A stretch of 64,000 nucleotides of DNA from positions 1,116,001 to 1,180,000 of the forward strand of contig NZ_CP015772.1 in assembly GCF_001654455.1 (NCBI RefSeq). Reading direction: 5' to 3'. The notes below the pieces were generated by a model. It did no database searches and was not told the origin of the DNA. It saw only the letters and a list, made by a program, of their open reading frames with translations. A program made the translations under genes and the position numbers. This stretch comes from Niabella ginsenosidivorans (GTDB lineage: Bacteria > Bacteroidota > Bacteroidia > Chitinophagales > Chitinophagaceae). Positions 56,030-63,968 of this stretch are shown here, in pieces (within the stretch, counting starts at the first letter, position 1; every line of letters starts with the position of its first letter).

Positions 56030-56559
56030 TTTAATGGAAGTTTGGACCGACCATAAAAGCGTTGTATTTATGATTATTAAAAGGACAAGTAGGTTGCTAA
56101 AGCGAATGTCATGGTGTGCCTGTTATAGTGAGCTTGTTGCCCTTCGTCAGGCCCGTCGGACCGGGTCATCCGGGCGGGCTGCCAATGACAGATGTTATTA
56201 TGCATTGAGGATCAATGATACTTTCGTCATGCTGAGCGTAGCCGAAGCATCTCTTCAACTCTGAGACCTTTCGACTTCGCTACGCTGCGCTCCTTTAGAA
56301 TACAAGGTGACGACACTTTTTTTGTCATTGCCTCATTGTTTTTGCAGCGCAAATAAATACCTCAGGGTGACACATACTTTTTCTCAATGCCCAGGTCCGT
56401 GTCCGCACGAACCGGAAAAGATATTGCTTGACTTAACTTTTTCTTCGCCACAGTTGGTGCCTTCACCAACCGCTTAAGTCAGCTGTTTTAATTTAAAACT
56501 TCGGTCCGTATTGCACGAGCCGGAAAAATGTTTCTGATTTAACTTTTAAAAACTGAAAT
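56030..56559. other. 530-bp repeat-containing gap before the beta-helix gene
   Basis: No supported gene. Contains a word shared with the sheath leader (56090-56116, ggttgctaaagcgaatgtc), a gtcatgctgag-type word (56225-56250) followed by an inverted partner (56266-56292, cgacttcgctacgctgcgc), and a short A/T-rich segment before the next start. Confidence 0.6.
56225..56292. repeat. Inverted repeat pair of the gtcatgctgag type
   Basis: gctgagcgtagccgaag (about 56230) and its imperfect reverse complement cgacttcgctacgctgcgc (about 56271) flank a short spacer; a related direct copy lies at 43976-44010 (agcgaagcgcagcgtagtcg). The arms could form a hairpin in RNA. Confidence 0.6.
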
Positions 56560-59388
56560 ATGCCTGGTGATTTTTCGCGCAAACTTTTTAATTCAAAAAA
56601 GCACTATAGCGCCGTGCTTGAGCAGCAGGGTAGGGTACAGCTTGATGCTGACTGGAATGAGCAGGTAGACATTCAGCAATACCGTACCCATACAGAAGCC
56701 AAAGATGTGATCGGGTTAACCGGTGTGCCGAAGAAACCCGGCGGGTTTGCTATATCTGTATTGCAGAATGGAAGCGATTTGGGTATTGCCGCCGGAAGAA
56801 TTTATGTGGATGGATTACTGTTTGAGCTGGAGGCCGGAGGAGCAACCAGCTACCTGCATCAGCCGCATTATCGCTCACCGGATCTTTCTTTTTTCAATCC
56901 TCCGTCAAGCCCGCTGAGCCCTCCCGCCAGTCCGCCTGTTGCTGCGCTGAAAAACGGCACTTATATCGTTTATTTAAAAGGATGGCAACAGGAAGTCAAT
57001 TTTTGGGATGATCCGCAGATACAGGAAGTGGCATTGGGAGAAGCCGACACTACGGTACGGTTAAAAAATTTATGGCAGGTGCGTCTGCTGCCTGTTTCGG
57101 CTATCAATAGTGCTTCAACCTGTACAACGGTATTTCCGGAATGGGACAGCCTTGTTGCCCGGCCAACAGGCACATTAAATGTACAGGCGGTTCAGAATAC
57201 CGCAGTACAACAACCCTGTGTATTGCCTCCCAGCTCAGGGTTCACCGGGCTGGAAAACCAGCTGTACCGGGTGCAGATCTTAAAAAGTGGCGACCGGAAT
57301 ACTGCCCGCTATATATGGGCGCGTAATAATGCATCGATTGAAACCAGTATTATAAAGGTTTCCGGAAGTGTAGCACAGGTAGCTGATACGGGTAAGGATG
57401 AAGTGCTGGGGTTTACAAATGGTCAATGGGTGCAGATCGTAGAAACAGAGCCTACCATCGATGGAAATCAATTGGTACAGATCGAATCCGTGGATATTGC
57501 TACCGGAGCGATCACCTTTAAAACATCTATTGTACAGTATGAAACAAAAAGCGGGCTGAAACTGCGCCGCTGGGATGTGCAGGGCACGGCTATGGAGAAC
57601 GGGATTTCCATGCAGAATGGCTGGGTGAACCTGGAAAATGGCATCCGGTTATCATTTAGTGCAGGTACTTATAATGAAGGAGATTACTGGCTGATCCCGG
57701 CACGCACCGCTACTGCGGGTATTGAATGGCCGGTGGACAGCGCTAAGAATCCTGTACCTATGGCGCCGTCAGGTATCCGGCGGCATTACTGCCGTCTGGC
57801 CCTTATTGTGGTTCAGAACGGACAATTAAGCAGTACGGATTGCCGTCCTTTGTTTCCATCCCTTACAGAAATCTGTGCCGAAGACATTTGTTTTAACAGT
57901 AATACCTGTAATTTTCCTTCCAATATTAAAAATGTGCAGCAGGCGCTGGATCAGCTCTGCCAGAAAACCGGGGGTGGATTGTGCACCTATGTTGCCAAAC
58001 CCGGCAACGGGTGGGAAGCTGTTTTTGAAAGTGTAAAAGCGGGTATGGATGCGCAGATCTGTTTGCCGGCAGGGCAGTATCCGCTCGAAAAGCCGGTTAC
58101 CGTTAGTGGAAAAGGCAACTTAAGGCTTGTTGGTTCAGGGCTTGCCACCAGCATCCTTTCGCCGAAGGCAGAAGCTGCAGTGTTATTTGATAAATGCAGT
58201 TCGGTTACGATCACAGATCTGCATGCTGAAGGCGGAACGGCAAGTCCAAATGATAAATCATTGGTAAAAGGGCTCAATGGCATATTCAATTTTACAGGCT
58301 GCAGCAGTGTTACCATGCATCATGTATCGCTGAAAACCGGTTCCGGTACATTGAGAAGCTGTACCGGCATTACGGTTAAAGGTACTACGGAATTGCCAAC
58401 AGCTGTGCGCATTGAAGATTGTGATCTTTCAGTTGGTGGATGGCAGCAGGGCATACTGGTCGTGAATACGGGCGCCTGTTATATTGAACGGAATACCATC
58501 AGTACCTATGTATCGGATAATAACCCCGGACTTTCAAGGGCGGCTATTAAAGATTTGCTGGTTTCAAATATTCATGAAGGCGTGATAGGAAGGACTAAGG
58601 GCAGTGGCGCCAATAATGTGACCATTACCTCTGGTAACTTTACGGTTAATTTCCGGACAGATCCGTCATTGAAAGGCGACTGGCAGCGTGCCATGACAGC
58701 CAGCTATCCTGCGCCTGCGAGGTCAGTTATGGAACTTCAAAAAAGGATCAGTGATCTGGCGCTGAAACTGATTACTGATAAAAGGCTGCAGGATGCCTAT
58801 GTAAATATAGCAGCCCTTATTAAAAGTGTTGTTGCAGCAGCAACTGCCGGTACAATAGCAGCACAGGGTATTACAATAGGCGGCCAGACAGGTAAGGATC
58901 TTTTTATCAATAACAATATTATTTCAAATGTACTACAGGGAGTGCATGTGGGTGTAAGCCACAGAACGGCCACAAGAAACCCGGATACATTGGGAAATGT
59001 ATCCATTACCGGGAACTCCATTTCGGTATTCCTTCCCAGGGTACTGGGCAAACAGGACCGTTATGGCATTTTTATCGGCAACTGCAAAAATGCACTGGTA
59101 GAAAATAATACCCTGTATATTAATCGCAGTGCAGGCAATACTTCAGCGATTGACGGAATAAGAGTATGGGGCATTCTGGGTCCGCGTTTAATGATTACGA
59201 AGAATTTTGCGGGTGCAGCTGATGGCAATCAAAAGAGCTCATTTGATATTGGCATTAATATAAATCCGCTCCAGCAAAAGCCTTCCAATGCCCAATGGGT
59301 GGTGCTATGGAACGTGGTGCCCAGCAAAGCTGTTTCCGTACAGGTGAAGAATGGCGCGGTATCCGTTGCAGGCACCAATACGCCCTGA
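56560..59388 (+). CDS. eCIS-locus parallel beta-helix protein (DUF6519-type), candidate fibre or receptor-binding protein
   Basis: A 942-residue protein. Residues about 1-110 carry a head with FSRKLFNSKKHYSAVLEQQGRVQLDADWNEQ (quoted words KKHYSAVLEQQGRVQLDADW), found in proteins linked to contractile systems. Then a Ser/Pro-rich linker, two beta-rich domains, and from about 490 a right-handed parallel beta-helix with NosD-like coils (ITDLHAEGG, VTMHHVSL, VRIEDCDLSVGG, ISTYVSDNN). Length and elongated fold fit a tail fibre or surface decoration. It is the first gene of the last block and has no recognised fibre neighbour. Confidence 0.8.
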   Translation: MPGDFSRKLFNSKKHYSAVLEQQGRVQLDADWNEQVDIQQYRTHTEAKDVIGLTGVPKKPGGFAISVLQNGSDLGIAAGRIYVDGLLFELEAGGATSYLHQPHYRSPDLSFFNPPSSPLSPPASPPVAALKNGTYIVYLKGWQQEVNFWDDPQIQEVALGEADTTVRLKNLWQVRLLPVSAINSASTCTTVFPEWDSLVARPTGTLNVQAVQNTAVQQPCVLPPSSGFTGLENQLYRVQILKSGDRNTARYIWARNNASIETSIIKVSGSVAQVADTGKDEVLGFTNGQWVQIVETEPTIDGNQLVQIESVDIATGAITFKTSIVQYETKSGLKLRRWDVQGTAMENGISMQNGWVNLENGIRLSFSAGTYNEGDYWLIPARTATAGIEWPVDSAKNPVPMAPSGIRRHYCRLALIVVQNGQLSSTDCRPLFPSLTEICAEDICFNSNTCNFPSNIKNVQQALDQLCQKTGGGLCTYVAKPGNGWEAVFESVKAGMDAQICLPAGQYPLEKPVTVSGKGNLRLVGSGLATSILSPKAEAAVLFDKCSSVTITDLHAEGGTASPNDKSLVKGLNGIFNFTGCSSVTMHHVSLKTGSGTLRSCTGITVKGTTELPTAVRIEDCDLSVGGWQQGILVVNTGACYIERNTISTYVSDNNPGLSRAAIKDLLVSNIHEGVIGRTKGSGANNVTITSGNFTVNFRTDPSLKGDWQRAMTASYPAPARSVMELQKRISDLALKLITDKRLQDAYVNIAALIKSVVAAATAGTIAAQGITIGGQTGKDLFINNNIISNVLQGVHVGVSHRTATRNPDTLGNVSITGNSISVFLPRVLGKQDRYGIFIGNCKNALVENNTLYINRSAGNTSAIDGIRVWGILGPRLMITKNFAGAADGNQKSSFDIGININPLQQKPSNAQWVVLWNVVPSKAVSVQVKNGAVSVAGTNTP

Positions 59389-59832
59389 TGCAGCATTTGC
59401 AGATAAAAGGTAAAGGGATCTATCTCCTGTTGCTACCTCTATGACACCCTGCAGGGCTGTCTGATGCTGGAGCTCTGTAAGAGCGGCCTTTTTTAAAAAC
59501 AGGAGCAGAAATGTTTTTTGCATCTCTCTGTTTCGGTTTAACAACAGCCTGGCAACAACAGGCTCTCACTACCTGATATTAGGTATAAAAAACACGCTTA
59601 TAAATTTGTTTCCGCCTGTAAAATTGCTTAACTTTATTATGCATGTCACATTTCTTTGGTATTGATCGTTTGTAAGCAGTCTTTGAGTCTTAGTGGTCGT
59701 TTAGTCTACTTGGTATCTTAGTTTGTGAAGCAAGTTGAAGGGTTCGAATCCCGTGGTATGCATTTACGAGGTCGGTACAACTGTCCTCGTTTTTTTATTA
59801 ATACACTTTCCCTCATTCCATAAAATTTTTTT
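59389..59832. other. 444-bp gap with a tRNA T-arm-like fragment
   Basis: No gene. A hairpin (gctct/agagc, 59472-59484) followed by a short T run at 59489-59494 may terminate the beta-helix transcript. The tRNA-like fragment follows at 59641-59762, then an AT-rich start region for the next gene. Confidence 0.5.
59641..59762 (+). other. tRNA-like sequence or tRNA 3'-end fragment
   Basis: The 11-nt ggttcgaatcc at 59741-59751 is the standard T-arm/T-loop consensus; it is followed by gtggtatgca, and gcatgtc at 59641 could pair over seven bases with ggtatgc as an acceptor stem. The whole span is 122 nt, too long for a normal tRNA, and I could not find a good D arm or anticodon stem (a loop ttgtgaa with anticodon GTG sits on a mismatched stem). 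It is probably a fragment or remnant, not an active tRNA. Confidence 0.25.
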
Positions 59833-62052
59833 GTGTCAGTTGCTGATCTCCCCTTGGTATCCTGCATTATGCCTACGTATAATCGCCGTGCCTTTGTACC
59901 GCATGCGATCCGGTATTTTTTGCAGCAGGATTATCCCAACAAAGAATTGGTGATTATTGATGACGGTACGGATTGTATAAAAGACCTGGTGCCGCAACAT
60001 GCCAATATTTATTATAAGTACCTCCCCCGGAAGATCACACTCGGCGCAAAGCTGAACATGGCCTGTCAATATGCACGGGGCTCTATTATTGCCAACTGGG
60101 ATGATGACGATTGGTATGCTCCCTGGCGCTTGGGGTATCAGGTTACATCGCTGATGAATGAAAAAAAACAGGTGTGCGGTATTAACCAGCTGCTTTACCT
60201 GGATCTTGGCAGCAAAAATACTTTTGAGTACAGGTACCCTCCGGGTCAGAAGCCCTGGCTGCTCGGCAGCTCCCTGTGTTACCGGAAAGAAGCCTGGTCC
60301 CGGAATCATTTTGCAGATATTAATGTAGGCATGGATGGGCTTTTTGTCTGGAATATGAAAGCGGAAGAGGTTGGGGCGCTGGAAGATAATCGTTTTGCTG
60401 TTCATCTGATCCATCCTTCTAACATAAGCCCCAAAGATATATCAGGAGCCTGGTGGCACCCGAACAACCAGGAGGCGATCCAACGCCTGATGCAGGATGA
60501 CTGGCAGTTTTATGCCAATGGTAAAATTACTTACCCTGAAATTGAAGCACATCCGCTGCATGATTTGCCAGGCAGGAAGAAAAGACATGTGGCAAAGAAT
60601 GTTTTTGCCTGTCTGGTCCATGAAAAAAAAGAATGCATCCGGGATCTGGTCCGTAACCTGCAGTATCATGATCCCGATTCCATTATTTTACTGTATAACG
60701 GGGGGACGGGTAATTTGAAGCTGGATCAGAGTGATTTTCCCCGTGAGTTTAATATAATAATTCATCCGGAACCTGCTGCAATGAAACATGGCTATCTGCA
60801 CCGTTTTGCATTGGATTGCTTTCAATATGCAGCCGATCATTTTGATAATTCATTTATCACGGTAGTAGATTCGGATCAGTTATGTGTCCGTCCGGGGTAT
60901 ACCGATTATATCAGTAAGTACCTGGCGTTGCTGCCGGAGGCAGGCATGCTGTCGAGCAACGCGGCCCGGGTAGAACGCTTTAATAAAACCAACTATGTAG
61001 CCGGCCTTGCTTTTAATGAGTATGAGCTTTGGGAACCCTTACTAAAGCAATTCCCCGGTGGCGGGCAGTGTTTTGCGCACTGGACCTTCTGGCCCTGCGC
61101 TGTTTTTACAATGAAGGCCGTACGGGCGCTTTTACAACTTTTTAAAGAGAATATCCTGTTGCAAAAGATCATGCAGCAAACCAGGATATGGGCCACGGAA
61201 GAAGTTATTTTACCTACGCTGATCCGATTATTAGGATATGAGATCCATTCCAATCCCTGCAGCTATGAACTGGTACGGTACCGGCAACCGGTGAACCGGA
61301 TAGAGTTACAAAAGGCGTTGAAAAATGATAAGGTATACTGGCTGCATCCGGTTCCCCGTATGTTTCATGATGCGATACGCAAAACGATCCGCGAAAAATG
61401 TAATTATTATATCAAAGAAACCAATCAATCCATTATGAAAAAAGCAACATTGCCAAAAGGGTTTCAGACAAAGCGATTATTAAACAAGGTGCAGCAGATT
61501 GAAGGCTGGTTTAGCGAAGAGGAAGCAGGATTATTGCTGGGTTGTTGTGCGGAGCTGTTCTCAAGGCTAAAGGAACCACATGCTGTTATTGAAGTAGGCA
61601 GTTATCATGGAAAGTCTACGGTATTACTGGGCAGCGTTTTGAAAGCGGTGTCCCCGTCGGGAAAGCTCACGGCCATAGATCCGCATAATGGAAAAGTGGG
61701 AGCTGCCGATCAGGTGCTTCATAAAGTGGCACCATCATATGACGCCTTTATGAAGAATATTAAAGAGGCAAAGCTGGAAGATGTGGTGAGTGTTATTAAG
61801 GATTTTTCCTATAATGTGCACTGGGAAGCGCCCGTTTCATTACTCTTTATTGATGGGCTGCATGATTACCGGAATGCGTTAAGAGATTATAAGCAGTTTG
61901 CAGATTGGGTTGTGCCGGGCGGAATGGTGGCGTTCCATGATTATGCCGATTATTATCCCGGTATAAAAAAACTGGTTCATGAATTGCTGGGGAAGGGAAT
62001 ATATCAACAGGTAGGAATGGCGGGCACCCTGGTTGTTTTACAGAAATTATAA
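59833..62052 (+). CDS. GT2 glycosyltransferase fused to a class I methyltransferase
   Basis: A 739-residue two-enzyme protein. Residues about 1-230 are a GT-A fold glycosyltransferase (VSCIMPTYNRRAFV, VIIDDGTD, and the metal-binding NWDDDDW at 89-94). A second GT-like segment (about 255-500) includes VVDSDQLCVRPG. Residues about 570-739 are an SAM-dependent methyltransferase (IEVGSYHGKSTVLLGS from residue 586, FIDGLHDYRNALRDY). The start is GTG at 59833; the ATG at 59869 would cut into the first beta strand. It reads in the same direction as the eCIS genes and abuts the effector gene. A role in modifying a particle or cell surface glycan is inferred. Confidence 0.85.
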   Translation: MSVADLPLVSCIMPTYNRRAFVPHAIRYFLQQDYPNKELVIIDDGTDCIKDLVPQHANIYYKYLPRKITLGAKLNMACQYARGSIIANWDDDDWYAPWRLGYQVTSLMNEKKQVCGINQLLYLDLGSKNTFEYRYPPGQKPWLLGSSLCYRKEAWSRNHFADINVGMDGLFVWNMKAEEVGALEDNRFAVHLIHPSNISPKDISGAWWHPNNQEAIQRLMQDDWQFYANGKITYPEIEAHPLHDLPGRKKRHVAKNVFACLVHEKKECIRDLVRNLQYHDPDSIILLYNGGTGNLKLDQSDFPREFNIIIHPEPAAMKHGYLHRFALDCFQYAADHFDNSFITVVDSDQLCVRPGYTDYISKYLALLPEAGMLSSNAARVERFNKTNYVAGLAFNEYELWEPLLKQFPGGGQCFAHWTFWPCAVFTMKAVRALLQLFKENILLQKIMQQTRIWATEEVILPTLIRLLGYEIHSNPCSYELVRYRQPVNRIELQKALKNDKVYWLHPVPRMFHDAIRKTIREKCNYYIKETNQSIMKKATLPKGFQTKRLLNKVQQIEGWFSEEEAGLLLGCCAELFSRLKEPHAVIEVGSYHGKSTVLLGSVLKAVSPSGKLTAIDPHNGKVGAADQVLHKVAPSYDAFMKNIKEAKLEDVVSVIKDFSYNVHWEAPVSLLFIDGLHDYRNALRDYKQFADWVVPGGMVAFHDYADYYPGIKKLVHELLGKGIYQQVGMAGTLVVLQKL

Positions 62053-62062
62053 GTTCCTGAAA

Positions 62063-63391
62063 ATGCATGCCGTTGCAACAAAAGAAAAAGCTGCTATTAC
62101 TGTAAATAGCATTCGGAATACACGCGCTGTTCAGCCGAAGCGGGAAGTGAATCAACCTAATGACCCCGATAGCTATCGGGAAGAGCGGGAAGCAGATGCG
62201 GTTGCAGACAAAGTAATGCGAATGTCTGTTCGGGGTACAATGCAGCGTAATTGTGCCCATTGCAAGGAAGAAGAAAAGAACGTACAACGAAAAGCAGTAA
62301 GTCAGCAAATGCATGACATTGCAGGATCATCAGAGCAGTACAGCAGTAATATAACAGGAGGTGAGCCAATGCATATGGCTGATCAGCGTTTCTTCGGGTC
62401 GGCACTAAACTATGATTTCTCTAAGGTACGCATTCATAAAGATCCGGTAGCCAATAACTCGGCCCGGTCTATTAATGCACGGGCTTATACAAAGGGAACC
62501 GATATCGTATTCGGAAGCAATGAGTACCAACCCCAGACCGCGGTGGGTAAACGATTGCTGGCACACGAGCTGGCACATGTTATACAGCAGGAAGGAATAA
62601 AAGAAAACGGGCTGATACAGCGCGATGCCGCAACGGACGGGAAGCAGGCCGAGTTGAATTTTAAGAATGACTGGCAAAACAACTTTTCCTATTATGACCA
62701 GTTTATAACGATTGTTTCGCGTGTTTTTGATAAGGCCTTCAAAGGAAGTATCAGAGCCACAAAAAAGGATAAGGATGTCAGTGTTATACTGGGTGAAAAA
62801 TTTGCAAAAGAGTCGGATGAACCCACCCGGTGGGGATATATAAAAACAGAGATCATTGATAAATTTGTTACGGTAGACCGCTTTGAAGATGTTGCCTATG
62901 ATCCTACCCGGTCAAAGATCAATGAGATCAATCCGCCCTATGCGGCCGGTCAGTATTGCGCGCTGAACTGCCCGGCAACGGCCGCAGCACTTTCTGACTA
63001 TTTAAAGACAGGTAAGGTAAACAAAGCTATTTGCAATCCCCGGCAGGAAGGTACGCCCGGTTACGGCTTTGTGGTTGAAAAAAATACTTTTTCCAAAGCA
63101 GTGAACTGGAAGAATGCAGAAAAGCAGATCCGGGCACAGTTAAAAAAACATGGCAATTATGTAGTGGTGGAGGCCAAACGTAGTCAAAAGCAGATGGATG
63201 ACAATCACCTGGCAGAATATCATTATTTCACGGTTGTAAATGTAAAGGGAAAATTATTTGTGATCGATGCATTTGGCGGGGGTATTGTAACCGAGTACAT
63301 TCAGAATTACATCGATCAGAATATAATAGCAACCACCTATCGTCTTGTAAAAGGGGATTTTAAGGTAGAGGAATATATTCCAAAGAACTAA
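62063..63391 (+). CDS. DUF4157 (eCIS_core) protein with papain-like C-terminal domain, candidate eCIS effector
   Basis: About 442 residues. The start at 62063 (MHAVAT) lies 10 bp after the previous stop; the earlier ATG at 62033 overlaps that gene. Residues about 95-175 form the DUF4157 domain: FFGSALNYDFSKVRIHKDP, AYTKGTDIVFG and the zincin motif HELAH (H168, E169, H172). DUF4157 is known to mark proteins associated with eCIS. The C-terminal part (about 270-420) carries Y-C-ALNCPATAAALSDYL (C299/C303), EYHYFTVVNVKG (H387) and LFVIDAFGG (D402), the Cys-His-Asp order and spacing of papain-fold proteases or glutamine deamidases used as toxins. Toxic function is inferred. No immunity gene is seen, as expected for an extracellular system. 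Confidence 0.85.
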   Translation: MHAVATKEKAAITVNSIRNTRAVQPKREVNQPNDPDSYREEREADAVADKVMRMSVRGTMQRNCAHCKEEEKNVQRKAVSQQMHDIAGSSEQYSSNITGGEPMHMADQRFFGSALNYDFSKVRIHKDPVANNSARSINARAYTKGTDIVFGSNEYQPQTAVGKRLLAHELAHVIQQEGIKENGLIQRDAATDGKQAELNFKNDWQNNFSYYDQFITIVSRVFDKAFKGSIRATKKDKDVSVILGEKFAKESDEPTRWGYIKTEIIDKFVTVDRFEDVAYDPTRSKINEINPPYAAGQYCALNCPATAAALSDYLKTGKVNKAICNPRQEGTPGYGFVVEKNTFSKAVNWKNAEKQIRAQLKKHGNYVVVEAKRSQKQMDDNHLAEYHYFTVVNVKGKLFVIDAFGGGIVTEYIQNYIDQNIIATTYRLVKGDFKVEEYIPKN

Positions 63392-63512
63392 GCAGCTTTA
63401 CCGGCTGATTCTATAAATGCATTGTGAAAACAAGTAACACCATTAATGATCAGGGAAGAATGTTTCCGAACCATTCACCAAAAACCGGTTTGTAAAACAA
63501 CCACTGCCGGGC

Positions 63513-63815
63513 ATGGTTTATTCCGGCAGTCGGCCCGTTCTGCATGCCGGTAATTCATCGCTGATTCAACGCCAGGAGAATGATAAGAAAAAGCAGGGGG
63601 ATCATGAGTTACCCAATTCCTTTTCGCCCGCTGAGCCTAAAACAGATGCGTTAAGTGGCGGTATTGCTACAGTAGCAGATAATCCTGGCGTCAATACCCC
63701 GCAGTTTACGATCCTGACAGATCAGCTGAAATTGAAACTATGGGACAGCCAGCCGGCAGCACTGAAGAGAAGGGCCATCGGTTTTGCAGGCGGCCAACAG
63801 CCCTTCTTCAATTGA
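63513..63815 (+). CDS. Short protein, possibly a fragment of a second DUF4157-type effector
   Basis: A 100-residue frame starting MVYSGSRPVLHAGNSSLIQRQENDKKK. The SLIQRQ word with charged/low-complexity tail resembles the stretch that follows the DUF4157 helix in eCIS effectors, but the metalloprotease-like helix HExxH is missing and the protein ends abruptly (GGQQPFFN). It lies 121 bp after the effector gene in the same direction. Either a small real gene or a remnant. Confidence 0.45.
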   Translation: MVYSGSRPVLHAGNSSLIQRQENDKKKQGDHELPNSFSPAEPKTDALSGGIATVADNPGVNTPQFTILTDQLKLKLWDSQPAALKRRAIGFAGGQQPFFN

Positions 63816-63968
63816 TGTATCATTTGTTACCACGCCATTGCTTGAGATAGTGGTCAATCAAAAATGCTAAACTGATTACACAACAAATTCTGTTTTGTAC
63901 GGAACTCTGCCGCAAGGATCATCATAATAGTTTATAATTTTTTTACCTGCATTCTTAAACGATACATT

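Noticed and set aside
59641-59762. A functional tRNA gene
   Set aside because: T-arm word is good but D arm, anticodon stem and total length do not fit; kept only as a low-confidence tRNA-like fragment.
36822-63391. Interpretation as a contractile-tailed prophage
   Set aside because: No capsid, portal, terminase, head-tail connector, lysis or integrase gene. The presence of DUF4255, a Pvc15-type ATPase and DUF4157 points to an eCIS instead.
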